Assembly: GCF_016613475.2 (NCBI RefSeq)
Contig: NZ_CP071517.1
Span: forward strand, 2,294,001-2,358,000
DNA: 64,000 nt
DNA from: Lysobacter arenosi
GTDB taxonomy: Bacteria; Pseudomonadota; Gammaproteobacteria; Xanthomonadales; Xanthomonadaceae
Reading direction: 5' to 3'
Shown here one piece after another: positions 33,128-41,662 of this stretch. Below the pieces are notes generated by a model. That model ran no database searches, was not told the DNA's origin, and saw only the letters and a program-made list of their open reading frames with translations. The first letter of the stretch is position 1. Each line of letters starts with the position of its first letter. Made by a program: the position numbers and the translations under genes.

Positions 33128-34228
33128 TCACTTCAGTTCGACCTCGTGATCTTCCGCGTCGGGCTCGAGGAAGCGCAAGAGCGCCTTTGCCTCGGTCGCG
33201 ATCTCGTCACGCGTGCCGGCATCGACGCGCTCGAACATCCGCACCTGGATGCTGGCCCGGCCCTTGTCGCAGGCATGTGACCAGCCGGCGCGGATGAAGC
33301 CGTCGATCAGCACCGCGCGCAGGCGCCGACCGTTCGCCGTCTGGGTGAAGTGCTGGTTGTGCTGCGGCTCGATGATGCGGGCGCGGTCGTCGTGGGACAG
33401 GAAGACGTTGTCGTACTCGGGCAGGAAGCGCACCGGTGCTGGCGTCTCCGCGCGCGGCCTGGCCGCCTCGGGCAGGTCGAACAGCTCGCGCCCGGCCCCG
33501 TCGCGATACACGCGCAGCTGCGGACGCAGTGACTCAAGCACTGGCTTGATTCCGCGCAGCGCCGACCAGCTGCGCAGGTCGGCGGAGCTGGCCGGGCCGA
33601 TTGCCGCGATGCCCTGCAACAACAGCTCAGCCATGCCGGCAGCCGTCAGCGGGCGTTGCAGCCATTGTTCCACCGGCGCGAAGCGTGGCGGCCGCGAATA
33701 ACCCCATCGGTCGTCGCTCGGCACGATCGCCAGCGGCACGCGCGTGCGCACCCAATGGCCAAGCCCGGCCTTGTCCGCCTCCGGAAAATGCGCCAGCAAG
33801 GCGGCCCCGAGTTCCTGCGCGCTCATCGCCCGTTCGGCCATCAGCGCGCGCGCCAACGGTTCGACGCGATCGGGATCGAATCCGCCGCTGATCGACCGCC
33901 AGTGCGCGGTCTCCAGTTCGCGATCGATCACCTGTTGCAGCAACGGTCGGAACGCCAGGAAGTCGGCGCTGGCGACGGTGTGGATGGTCGAGCGCAGGTA
34001 GCTTCCGCGCACGATCTCGCGGCGCTGCGCGGCCGCGTGCAGTTTGTCGCTGCTGAAGCCGGTCAGGCGCGACCACAGCGCCACGTGTGGATCGCGCGGC
34101 TCCTGCGACTGCAGTCCGCCGACGCGATGGAGCATGTCGGGGATGGCGAGGCGTTGGCGCTTGAGCAATCCCTGCCTCGCCAGCAGGGCACGATTGAGTG
34201 CGCGGTCACTCAGGGGTTGTATCGCCAT
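33128..34228 (-). CDS. Winged-helix DNA glycosylase family protein (AlkZ/YcaQ-type, HTH_42)
   Basis: A 366-residue protein of the AlkZ superfamily, which unhooks cross-linked or alkylated bases. It begins LSDRALNRALLARQGLL and carries VGGLQSQEPRDPHVALW, where QSQ is the catalytic Q-x-Q motif of this superfamily. Next is RGSYLRSTIHTVASADF, and near the C-terminus VLIDGFIRAGW. ATG 34228 is used, because upstream codons to 34312 code nothing conserved. It is probably in one unit with the amidase gene (13-bp gap), but no functional link is apparent. Whether it repairs crosslinks or a single type of adduct cannot be told. Confidence 0.82.
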   Translation of the reverse strand: MAIQPLSDRALNRALLARQGLLKRQRLAIPDMLHRVGGLQSQEPRDPHVALWSRLTGFSSDKLHAAAQRREIVRGSYLRSTIHTVASADFLAFRPLLQQVIDRELETAHWRSISGGFDPDRVEPLARALMAERAMSAQELGAALLAHFPEADKAGLGHWVRTRVPLAIVPSDDRWGYSRPPRFAPVEQWLQRPLTAAGMAELLLQGIAAIGPASSADLRSWSALRGIKPVLESLRPQLRVYRDGAGRELFDLPEAARPRAETPAPVRFLPEYDNVFLSHDDRARIIEPQHNQHFTQTANGRRLRAVLIDGFIRAGWSHACDKGRASIQVRMFERVDAGTRDEIATEAKALLRFLEPDAEDHEVELK

Positions 34229-34393
34229 CAGGTCGGTTCCATTGCCGGTGGCGGTGACGGAGCAAGGGATTGTTTCACAGGTGCCTTTCACGCCATCGGC
34301 ACGACCGTTCAACCCAGGCCTGGGCCTGTCGCGGGCGTGAATGCCGGTCGCTATCCTCCCGCGCTCGGAACACAGGGGCTCTGGGGAACAGGG

Positions 34394-34720
34394 ATGGATA
34401 TGCTGATTGCAGCGCTGCAGGACACGGTCGCGTCCAGGATGCTGGTCGCGATGCTGCTGACAGGGACAGTGGCGTCTCTGCTCGCGCTGATCGCGCCCCG
34501 CGGCGCGAAGTGGTTAGCGGTCGCCGCGATCACACTACTTGCGGCGGCCCATGTGTTCTTCGGGCATCGACTCGTGGGTGCGCCGCTGGTGCCCTATGGC
34601 GAGATCGGCGAGATCGGCGACAGCCATGACGCCCGATGCACCGGACACGCATTCGGCGAGGCGCAAGATGCTGCACGCCATGGCCGCGGTTCAACGCGGC
34701 AGGTCGAGACGGCACGCTGA
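34394..34720 (+). CDS. Small membrane protein, uncertain
   Basis: A 108-residue frame. Two hydrophobic helices (14-33, SRMLVAMLLTGTVASLLALI; 39-58, KWLAVAAITLLAAAHVFFGH) are followed by a charged, poorly conserved-looking tail (DSHDARCTGHAFGEAQDAARHG). CAGGG precedes ATG 34394. Family not recognised. The hydrophobic half looks real, but the tail could be read-through of a shorter gene. Divergent from the AlkZ-type gene. Confidence 0.4.
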   Translation: MDMLIAALQDTVASRMLVAMLLTGTVASLLALIAPRGAKWLAVAAITLLAAAHVFFGHRLVGAPLVPYGEIGEIGDSHDARCTGHAFGEAQDAARHGRGSTRQVETAR

Positions 34721-34780
34721 GATCGGTTGGCGCATCGCCACGGGCAGCGGCGATGCGCCGTTTGCATCAGCCAGCCTCTC

Positions 34781-35218
34781 TCAGCCGATCCAGCGCCGGG
34801 CCGCGGCCTTGCCCGCGTACGACAGCAGGAACAGCGCGATGACCAGGATCAGCGCCGGCATGGCCAGGCTCATCGGTCCCATCGCGCTCCAGGCCGGGGT
34901 CACCGCGAACGTGCCGGCGATCTGCACTACCAGGGCCGCCAGCGACAGCTGGAACAGGATCACTGCCCAGCGCCGCTTCATCAGCAGACCGATCGCGCCG
35001 AATGCGCCGGCGAACACGGCCACGCCATAGGCGGCGTTGAGCCACGAAGGTGTCGCCGCGAGGACCTGCTGCTGCTCGGCGGGCATTGTCGCCAGCTGCG
35101 CGGGTGTTGCGGTCATCTGCATGTAGAACATGCACACGCCGATGAGATTCCATACCAGCGCCAGCGTGGCGATGATCCAGTAACTTGTGGGACGCGACGA
35201 CGCGACAACGGTAGTCAT
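34781..35218 (-). CDS. Small inner-membrane protein (four predicted helices)
   Basis: A 145-residue protein. Hydrophobic helices at about 13-33 (YWIIATLALVWNLIGVCMFY), 62-80 (AYGVAVFAGAFGAIGLLM), 83-104 (AVILFQLSLAALVVQIAG) and 116-135 (LAMPALILVIALFLLSYA). A periplasmic loop after the first helix is rich in Gln/Pro/Ala (MTATPAQLATMPAEQQQ). The pattern resembles small DoxX-like or 'YtfJ-like' membrane proteins, but no family is certain. Stand-alone gene. Confidence 0.75.
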   Translation of the reverse strand: MTTVVASSRPTSYWIIATLALVWNLIGVCMFYMQMTATPAQLATMPAEQQQVLAATPSWLNAAYGVAVFAGAFGAIGLLMKRRWAVILFQLSLAALVVQIAGTFAVTPAWSAMGPMSLAMPALILVIALFLLSYAGKAAARRWIG

Positions 35219-35332
35219 GCTTGTCTCTCCTCCCCGAGGGCGGATGCCCGGCGGCAAGACTACCCGGCCCCGGGGCGGCGTGTTGCCGCACTGCGACATG
35301 ACCCCGCCCGGCAGCCCGGACGGCGCGGACGC

Positions 35333-36238
35333 TCAGCTCTTGCGGATGGCGTGGCCGCCGAACTCGTTGCGCATGGCCGCCAGCAACTTGTCGGCGAAGG
35401 AGTCGTCCTCGCGCGAGCGCAACCGCTCCAGCAGCGACAGCGTGATCACCGGTGCCGACACGTCCAGGTCGATGGCCTCGGCGACCGTCCAGCGCCCCTC
35501 GCCCGAGTCGGCGACGTAGGGCGCGATGCCGTCCAGCTGCGGGTTGCGCTCGAGCGCGCCGGCGCTGAGGTCGAGCAGCCACGAACGGACCACGCTGCCG
35601 TGGCGCCAGATCTGCGCGACCTGTCCCAGGTCGAGGCCGAAATCGCTTTTGCGCTGCATGATCGCGAAGCCTTCGGCATAGGCCTGCATCATTCCGTACT
35701 CGATGCCGTTGTGGACCATCTTGGCGAAGTGGCCGGCGCCGCTCGGGCCTACCCTGCCCCAGCCGGTATCGGGCGTCGGTGCCAGCGCGCTGAAGATCGG
35801 CCGCAACCGTTCGACCGCCGCTTCGTCGCCGCCGATCATCAGGCTGTAGCCTTCGGCCAGGCCCCACACGCCACCGCTGGTGCCGCAGTCGATCCAGGCG
35901 ATGCCATGCGCGGACAGCCGCTGCGCACGCCGCATCGAATCCTTGTAGTTGGAATTTCCGCCGTCGATGATCGTGTCGCCGGCGCTGAGCTGCGGCAGCA
36001 GTTCATCGATGCTGCGATCGACCGGGTCGCCGGCAGGCACCATCAGCCACAGCGCGCGTGGTGACGGCAGCGCGGCGATCAGTTCCGCCTGCGACGCCAC
36101 CGCTTCGATGCCGCGCGTGGCCGCCTGCTCGCGCGCAGGCGCGCCCGGGTCGAAGCCGACGACGCGATGGCCGTTGCGCACCAGCCGTTCGGCCATGTTG
36201 GCGCCCATCCGGCCCAGTCCAATCATGCCAAGTTCCAT
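35333..36238 (-). CDS. gnd: 6-phosphogluconate dehydrogenase, decarboxylating (short, YqeC/Gnd-like)
   Basis: Oxidises 6-phosphogluconate to ribulose 5-phosphate and CO2. The 301 residues belong to the short NAD-type branch (the long NADP form has about 470). The Rossmann motif GLGRMGANMA is at 7-16, then GGNSNYKDSMRRA and GTSGGVWGLAEGYSLMIGG (split here as GTSGGVWGLAEGY and SLMIGG) for substrate binding. The catalytic Lys lies in FAKMVHNGIEYG. The C-terminus lacks the second half of the long form, as expected. Stand-alone gene. Confidence 0.92.
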   Translation of the reverse strand: MELGMIGLGRMGANMAERLVRNGHRVVGFDPGAPAREQAATRGIEAVASQAELIAALPSPRALWLMVPAGDPVDRSIDELLPQLSAGDTIIDGGNSNYKDSMRRAQRLSAHGIAWIDCGTSGGVWGLAEGYSLMIGGDEAAVERLRPIFSALAPTPDTGWGRVGPSGAGHFAKMVHNGIEYGMMQAYAEGFAIMQRKSDFGLDLGQVAQIWRHGSVVRSWLLDLSAGALERNPQLDGIAPYVADSGEGRWTVAEAIDLDVSAPVITLSLLERLRSREDDSFADKLLAAMRNEFGGHAIRKS

Positions 36239-36363
36239 GCAGCCTCCTCGCTTGTGGGGTCGCGCGGGCGACGCGACAGCATCGCGCAGGCTGCGGTGCA
36301 GGGGAAGCGTGCTGGTTCAGCTATCGCCGGACCGTTCGGGATCGAGGATCTCGATCACGCAGG

Positions 36364-36795
36364 TCAGGTACCGGCGCAGCGGCCGAAGCGCGACTTCATT
36401 GCCGGACCGCCGATGACCGCGGTGGCGCTGGGCACGTAGCCTTCCAGCGGTACATACATGCCCTTGGCGTCCTCGAACACATACAGCGAGAAGTCGTCGC
36501 CGATGAACTCGACTTTGTAGCCCTCGGGGACGGCCGACGTCGGTGCGCCGCCAAAGCTCGTATAGGAGTCCATGCGTGCCGGCGTGCTCACGTTCTTGCC
36601 GCTGGCGCTGATCTGCAGGCCGTCGGCGGCGATGCGCACCTGTGGCGCGCCAGCGTTGCCGCAATCGGGCGAATAGGTGCCGCCGTACAGTTTCAGCGAC
36701 TCCGGACGCAGATCCTGCGCGGTCGCCGTCATTGGCATGGTCGGCATTGCCACGGTCGCCAGGACCATGGCGAGGCACATTCCGTGAGTGCGCAT
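36364..36795 (-). CDS. Secreted protein of unknown function
   Basis: A 143-residue exported protein. The signal peptide covers 1-26 (MCLAMVLATVAMPTMPMTATA). The mature part has a beta-rich pattern (ESLKLYGGTYSPDCGN, QVRIAADGLQISASGKN, YKVEFIGDDFSLYVFEDAKG) with two cysteines (about 45 and 140) that could form one bond. It ends KSRFGRCAGT. No family recognised. The upstream sequence GGAACCGGAGC gives a reasonable ribosome site. Stand-alone, between gnd and the basic protein gene. Confidence 0.65.
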   Translation of the reverse strand: MRTHGMCLAMVLATVAMPTMPMTATAQDLRPESLKLYGGTYSPDCGNAGAPQVRIAADGLQISASGKNVSTPARMDSYTSFGGAPTSAVPEGYKVEFIGDDFSLYVFEDAKGMYVPLEGYVPSATAVIGGPAMKSRFGRCAGT

Positions 36796-36865
36796 GGTTC
36801 TGCTCCGGTTCCTTGTCTCCGGAACAACGCGCCCCACTCCGCGTGCAGGCCAGAAAGACGCAGGA

Positions 36866-37303
36866 TTACTGCAGGCGCGTTGGCGCTTCCAGGCCGGTTG
36901 ACGGACGCGGCGGCGCGTCCTCCTCATCGCGGCTGCGGCGCTCGTGCTCGAGCGCGGCCAGATACTCCTCCAGCGTCTGCTCGTGCACGGCGGCTTCACG
37001 CGCGGCCGCGGTCAGCAGCGGCGGCGAGGCGTGCAGTTCCAGCTCCTTGCCGGCCCGTGCCTGCACGGCGACGACGTGCCGCAGCATCGCCAGCGCCATG
37101 GCCGCGCTGTCGCTGCTGGCGACCACCTGCCCGGCCAGCACCAGCAGCCACTGGTTGTCGCGCCAGCCGACGCCACCGACGGCATTGCCGTCGCCGTCGA
37201 GGAGCTGGGCGTGGGGCTGCAACGACGCGCCAAGGCGGCGGATGGGGCGCTTGGGTTCGTTCTTCCTGCGCACCGCGCGCTTGACCTTGGAATTGCGAGA
37301 CAT
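36866..37303 (-). CDS. Basic cytoplasmic protein of unknown function
   Basis: A 145-residue protein, strongly basic at the N-terminus (MSRNSKVKRAVRRKNEPKR). Residues 25-75 look like a small beta-sheet domain (LLDGDGNAVGGVGWRDNQW, LVLAGQVVASSDSAA), and the C-terminal half is charged and helical (REAAVHEQTLEEYLAALEHERR). There is no signal peptide. It may bind nucleic acid, given the basic start. No family recognised. ATG 37303 is preferred to longer versions, because GGAAC and AAAGCAAGG precede it. Confidence 0.6.
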   Translation of the reverse strand: MSRNSKVKRAVRRKNEPKRPIRRLGASLQPHAQLLDGDGNAVGGVGWRDNQWLLVLAGQVVASSDSAAMALAMLRHVVAVQARAGKELELHASPPLLTAAAREAAVHEQTLEEYLAALEHERRSRDEEDAPPRPSTGLEAPTRLQ

Positions 37304-37521
37304 GGAGTTCCTTGCTTTGGCCAGATGGCTGGTCGGCCAGGTGGCGGATGAGGCGGCCTGCCGTTGAGTCGGCGTGCCCTGCGGCCTGCATCGGCATTCT
37401 AGGCCCAAGGGCGTGGATGCCGCGATGCGGCGCCGAGGCGGAAACGAACCACCCCGGCGCGCCCCATTGTGCCTCTGCAGGCCCTGTGGTATCCGACTGC
37501 AACCCAACCGGTGGAACGACC

Positions 37522-39066
37522 ATGGCGCGCAAGATCCGGGTAGTCCTGTCGCTGTGCCTGCTCGCCCTCGCCGCATGCTCCAGCCTGCCCGAACGCCCGG
37601 TCCTGCCCGATGCCTTCGCACCGGCGCCCGCAACCCAGGGCGAACTGGCCCAGCGCACCGGCCCGGCGGAAACGCGCCACCCCGGCCAGTCCGGTTTCCG
37701 CCTGCTCAGCAACGGCACCGAGGCGTACGCCCTGCGCATGTACACCGCCCAGGTCGCCACCCGCAGCCTCGATATCCAGACCTACATCTGGCACGCCGAC
37801 CTGACCGGCAAGATGCTGGCCCAGCGCGCACTGGCCGCGGCCGACCGCGGCGTGCAGGTGCGCCTGCTCGTCGACGACATGGACGCGCGCGCCAAGAATG
37901 CCGGCTTCGCCGGACTCGATGCGCACGAGAACATCGAAGTCCGGATCTTCAATCCCTTCGTCAGCCGCAGCGGCACCGCCAACCGCCTGGGCGAGATGGG
38001 CACGAGCTTCAACCGGCTCAACCACCGCATGCACAACAAGAGCTGGATCGCCGACAACCGCGTCGCCGTGGTCGGCGGCCGCAACCTCGGTGACGAGTAC
38101 TTCAACGCCAGCGCCGAGAGCAACTTCGTCGACCTCGACCTGGCCATGGTCGGCCCGGTGGTGCGCCAGGTCAGCGGCAGTTTCGACCGCTACTGGAACG
38201 CGCCCAGCAACTACCCGATCGCCACGATCAGCCCAGGAGCGGTGACCCCCGAGGCGCTGGCGAAACTGCGCGGCATGCTGCAGGGCACGCCGGCCGAACT
38301 GGCCGCCAGCCCCTATGCCAGGGTGCTGCGCGAAGACCCCGACGTGCAGCGCATTCTGGTCGGTGGCACGCGCCTGCACTGGACCGCGGACTGGACGTTC
38401 GCCAGCGATGACCCGATGAAGCTCAATCTCAAGGGCAATGAAACCGCGATGGATCGCTCGGCCGTGCTGTCGACGCTGACGCCTGCGATCCGCGCCGCGC
38501 AGCGCGAACTGCACCTGATCTCGCCGTACTTCGTGCCCGGCCCGGTCGCCACGCAGTCACTGGTCACCTCGGCCATCGCCGGCACCGACGTGCGCGTGCT
38601 GACCAACTCGCTGGCCGCCACCGACGTCGCCGCCGTGCATGGCGGCTACTCGCGCTATCGCGAGGACCTGGTCGACGGCGGCGTGAAGGTGTGGGAGCTC
38701 AAGCCGACCAGCGACGCCGCCTCGCGCTTCAGCCTGCGTGGCTCGTCCGGATCGAGCCTGCATACCAAGGCGGTGATCATGGATGGGCGCCAGGTGTTCG
38801 TGGGCTCCTACAACCTCGACCCGCGCTCGACCTCGATCAATACCGAACAGGGCGTGCTGGTATCGCATCCGGCGCTGGCGCAGGAACTGGAGCGCATCTT
38901 CGAGGAGCAGCTGCAGGGCAGCCGCGCCTGGCGGGTCGAGCGCATCGACGGCAAGTTGCAGTGGAGCGACGGCACGCAGACCTTCACGCGCGACCCGGAG
39001 GCTTCGGGCTTCCGCCGCTTCCAGGCCTGGCTGATGAAGGTGCTGCCGCTGCAGTCGCAGCTCTAG
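37522..39066 (+). CDS. Phospholipase D/cardiolipin-synthase-family lipoprotein
   Basis: A 514-residue exported lipoprotein with two HKD motifs, HNKSWIADNRVAVVGGRN (His-x-Lys-x4-Asp, about 173-190) and HTKAVIMDGRQVFVGSYNLD (about 413-432). Lipobox LALAACSS with Cys at about 19. Each motif is followed by the G-x-x-N pattern of the PLD superfamily. Similar two-domain lipoproteins are related to YmdC/ClsC-type cardiolipin synthases, but an envelope phospholipase is equally possible. The start at 37522 gives MARKIRVVLSLCLLALAACSS. Stand-alone gene, 10 bp before the convergent ABM gene. Confidence 0.88.
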   Translation: MARKIRVVLSLCLLALAACSSLPERPVLPDAFAPAPATQGELAQRTGPAETRHPGQSGFRLLSNGTEAYALRMYTAQVATRSLDIQTYIWHADLTGKMLAQRALAAADRGVQVRLLVDDMDARAKNAGFAGLDAHENIEVRIFNPFVSRSGTANRLGEMGTSFNRLNHRMHNKSWIADNRVAVVGGRNLGDEYFNASAESNFVDLDLAMVGPVVRQVSGSFDRYWNAPSNYPIATISPGAVTPEALAKLRGMLQGTPAELAASPYARVLREDPDVQRILVGGTRLHWTADWTFASDDPMKLNLKGNETAMDRSAVLSTLTPAIRAAQRELHLISPYFVPGPVATQSLVTSAIAGTDVRVLTNSLAATDVAAVHGGYSRYREDLVDGGVKVWELKPTSDAASRFSLRGSSGSSLHTKAVIMDGRQVFVGSYNLDPRSTSINTEQGVLVSHPALAQELERIFEEQLQGSRAWRVERIDGKLQWSDGTQTFTRDPEASGFRRFQAWLMKVLPLQSQL

Positions 39067-39076
39067 CTCGCGCAGC

Positions 39077-39382
39077 TCAGTCAACCGCGCAGACTTCGTA
39101 GTGGACAACTTCCCGCTCGAACTCGAGCAGGAAGCGGTCGTCTTCCGGGTAGTACTTGGCCCTGGCCACTTCGCTGCCGGCGAAGGCTTCGATCGCCGCC
39201 AGCGACTGCCAATGGGTCAGGATCAGGAAGTGCGCGAGCCTGCCATCGACACGGTGCATCAGGCTGACCGACAGGTTGCCCGGCGTGCCACGGTAGTCGG
39301 GCACGGCACGCTGGCGGAGGAACGCCAGGTACTCGTCGGCGTCCTCGCGCAGCGTGATGCCGTGCCAGAGTCTGGCGATCAT
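39077..39382 (-). CDS. Antibiotic-biosynthesis-monooxygenase (ABM) domain protein
   Basis: A 101-residue protein with the ferredoxin-like ABM fold: MIARLWHGITLREDADEY, GTPGNLSVSLMHRVDGRLAHFLILTHWQS, and AFAGSEVARAKYYPEDD. The pattern HFLILTHWQSLAAIEAFAGS is typical of the cofactor-free mono-oxygenase-like family. It begins 1 bp after the stop of the 74-residue gene upstream, so the two are in one unit. Substrate unknown; members range from quinol oxygenases to stress proteins with no known activity. Confidence 0.85.
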   Translation of the reverse strand: MIARLWHGITLREDADEYLAFLRQRAVPDYRGTPGNLSVSLMHRVDGRLAHFLILTHWQSLAAIEAFAGSEVARAKYYPEDDRFLLEFEREVVHYEVCAVD

Positions 39383-39383
39383 G

Positions 39384-39608
39384 TCAGCGCGGCAGCATCA
39401 GTTCGTTGAGCAGCACGGCCAGCGCGCCAAGACGGGAGGTGCTCCGACGGGAGGCGCCGCGTCCCTGCTGGTGCTGGCTGCCGTCGCGCGGCGCGGCCAG
39501 GCCCTTCGGCGTGGCCTGTGCTTCGTCGCCGTCCTGGGCCAGCGACAGAGCCAGCTCCGGGTTCTGGATATAACCGTGCTGGAACAGCAAACCGGTATAG
39601 ATGTTCAT
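39384..39608 (-). CDS. Small protein of unknown function, coupled to the ABM gene
   Basis: A 74-residue protein beginning MNIYTGLLFQHGYIQNPELALSLAQ and then hydrophilic, ending ALAVLLNELMLPR. AAGGAC precedes ATG 39608. It is read 1 bp before the ABM gene, so the two are translationally close. The N-terminal segment looks like a short folded motif; the middle is Gln/Arg/Ser-rich (GSQHQQGRGASRRSTSR). I do not recognise the family. It may be an accessory protein of the ABM product. Confidence 0.55.
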   Translation of the reverse strand: MNIYTGLLFQHGYIQNPELALSLAQDGDEAQATPKGLAAPRDGSQHQQGRGASRRSTSRLGALAVLLNELMLPR

Positions 39609-39818
39609 GGCCAAGTCCTTGTTGCCTTGAGTGGAAGGCAACGTTAGTCCCAGCCGATTCGGCAAAAAAGCGATTGTTTGGCAAGCCTGTCTTGAAACAG
39701 GCTCAAGCCTGCGTGGCGGTCGACCGCGCCTGCGACAGGCGCGCGCAAACCGCCCGCCCTGCAGGCAACGCCGACGAACCATTGGATTGCTTGGGCGCGG
39801 CAGGCAACCGCGCGCCGG

Positions 39819-40028
39819 TCAACCTTCGAGCGTGAAGCCGATCTTGATGGTGACCTGCCAGTGCGCGACCTTGCCGTCCTCGACGTGACCGCGGGTTTCC
39901 AGCACCTGGAACCAGCCGATGTTGCGCACCGTGCCCGAGGCACGCTCGATCGCCTTGCGGATGGCGTCGTCGCAGCTGGTCTTCGACGAGCCGGTCAGCT
40001 CGAGGGACTTGTAGACGTGCTCACTCAT
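39819..40028 (-). CDS. Dodecin family flavin-binding protein
   Basis: A 69-residue cytoplasmic protein with the dodecin pattern: VYKSLELTGSSKTSCDDAIRKA, IERASGTVRNIGWFQVLETRG, and the ending VAHWQVTIKIGFTLEG. Dodecins assemble into hollow dodecamers that store or buffer flavin. Trp39 sits in the position known to stack on the isoalloxazine ring in halophilic homologues. Stand-alone gene. Length and pattern are normal. Confidence 0.93.
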   Translation of the reverse strand: MSEHVYKSLELTGSSKTSCDDAIRKAIERASGTVRNIGWFQVLETRGHVEDGKVAHWQVTIKIGFTLEG

Positions 40029-40168
40029 GGCCTGGGTCTCCGTAGGGGAAGGACAACGCCGGGAAGCAAAACGCCGAGCAGTGAAACCACGATCCCCCCG
40101 CCGGTCAGACCACGGCGCGGGTGCCGCCGATCATAGCTCCGCCCATCCCTGTCCCCGTTGATGCGCCT

Positions 40169-40725
40169 TCACAACAGCGGCGCCATCACCTTCAGCTCGT
40201 CCAGCTGGTAGCCCTTGGCGATGGCACGCGCCTTGATCTGCTCGAGCAGGCACCGTCCATCCCCGGCGTCCGCGACAGGACCCACAGATGGTCGCGATCC
40301 GGGCCGCCGACCACCGCCCAGCGGTACTGGGGATCCAGGTCGATCACCCAGTAGTCGGCCCACACCATCGGCACCCAGGCCAGCCATTCCGGTGCGAAGC
40401 GGACTTCCAGTTGCCCCGGCTTGCCGCTGACAGGTCGTGCCACGCCTTCGGAGACGTCGTGCTTGCCATCGCTGGTGCGGCAGGCGTTGCGCACGCCGAC
40501 GGTGCCGTCGGGTCTTGGCGTGTACGTGGCCGTGATGTCACCGACGCACTGGCGCTGCCAGAACATGGGCAGGTGCGCGATCTCGTGCCACTGGCCGCTG
40601 TAACGCCGCAGGTCCAGCGCGGACACCGGTGCATTGGCCGTGGTGCTGGCGCGTGCCTGTGCGTGCACGCCAGGCGCGGCCAATGAAGCAATCGAAAGAC
40701 TCACTGCGAGGATCAGGCGTTGCAT
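40169..40725 (-). pseudogene. blc: Bacterial lipocalin (Blc), frameshifted near the 3' end
   Basis: Secreted lipocalin. The signal peptide covers 1-22 (LILAVSLSIASLAAPGVHA). The first lipocalin strand has YSGQWHEIAHLPMFWQRQC, the G-x-W-x-E-I-A signature, and WVIDLDPQYRWAVVGGPDRDHLWVLSRTP follows (split: WVIDLDPQYRWAVVGG and PDRDHLWVLSRTP). Then the frame diverges. The C-terminal helix expected in the family (LLEQIKARAIAKGY) is present in the next frame, ending at 40169. One base is missing at about 40247-40254: GACGGTGCC-TG would read correctly with one extra C. Either a genuine pseudogene or a homopolymer error. If corrected, 185 residues, normal for the family. Confidence 0.8.
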
Positions 40726-40837
40726 GGCCTCTCCTTGTGGTCAGGGAGGTGCAGGTTCCCGATCGCGGCGTTGGCGAGGCGTGAGAGCCAGGTGGAACAC
40801 GTGGGCAATGTTCAGCTTTGCCACGATCCCGCGATGG

Positions 40838-41662
40838 TCACAGCCACTGCAGCAGGAACCACGCCTCGACCGACGTGTGGGGTGCCAGCAGCATCGGCTC
40901 GAGATTGAAGGCATCCGGCGGCCCGCTCTGCGGCTCGACGCAGGTGGCGTGTGCGGCTGCGTCGTAGACCACCCAGTGCAGGCAGTCGGATGTCATGCGG
41001 ACACGTGCGTCGCCGCGCTCGATGAGCACCGGCAGGTCGTTGATGAAGCAGTCGTCCCACGGCCCCGGCGTCGGCGCGGTCAGTGGCCGGATGGCGATCC
41101 CGTCGGCGTCGCGCGGGTAGATCATGCGCGGCTCGAACTGCATGCGGTCGGGCTTGCGGAACCAAGGATGCCAGCCGATCGTCGCCGGCATCGCATGCTC
41201 GCCCGCGGTCGCCGACAGGGTGAGCCTCATATGACGGTCGCCGACTTCGATGCGCTGACGCGAGCTTCCACCGAAGGGCCAGTGTTCGTCCTGCGGCAAG
41301 GCCAGCGAAAGTTCGGCGTGATCGGCGTCGTGCGACTGCAGTTGCCAGGGCATGGTGAAGCCGACGCCATGGATCGCATGCGCACCCAGGTTCTGCGGCA
41401 GACGGTAACCACGGCCTTCGCTGGCGAAGCGACCGTTTCGCACTCGTCCCGCCCACGGCACCATCGGGTAGCAGCCCCACGCGATGGCGGCGCTGGTGCC
41501 TTCGCCATGGCCGACCAGTTGCTCGACGCCATCCAGGCGGATCTGCGCGATGCGTCCGCCCGCTTCGGGCGCGATGTCGACCGCGAGCGCTCCGGTTCCG
41601 ATCGTGGTGACCGGTCCCGTCGCCAGCGGCGCCATCGCGTGGGCGCGCGGATCACTCCCCAT
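40838..41662 (-). CDS. Aldose 1-epimerase (galactose mutarotase-like)
   Basis: Interconverts alpha and beta anomers of free sugars released by the GH43 enzymes. The 274 residues show the fold's marks: GCYPMVPWAGRVRNGRF at about 63-79, AIHGVGFTMPW with the catalytic His, GWHPWFRKPD with the second His, and VEPQSGPPDAFN with the catalytic Glu. The start at 41662 overlaps the GH43 stop by 11 bp (translational coupling); ATG 41635 is an alternative. No signal peptide, so cytoplasmic. Last gene of the leftward operon that begins with the TonB-dependent receptor. Confidence 0.9.
   Translation of the reverse strand: MGSDPRAHAMAPLATGPVTTIGTGALAVDIAPEAGGRIAQIRLDGVEQLVGHGEGTSAAIAWGCYPMVPWAGRVRNGRFASEGRGYRLPQNLGAHAIHGVGFTMPWQLQSHDADHAELSLALPQDEHWPFGGSSRQRIEVGDRHMRLTLSATAGEHAMPATIGWHPWFRKPDRMQFEPRMIYPRDADGIAIRPLTAPTPGPWDDCFINDLPVLIERGDARVRMTSDCLHWVVYDAAAHATCVEPQSGPPDAFNLEPMLLAPHTSVEAWFLLQWL

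Noticed and set aside
34539..35030. 163-codon plus-strand frame across the 34394 and 34781 genes
   Set aside because: Mostly antisense to the small membrane gene at 34781, and it has no recognisable domain.
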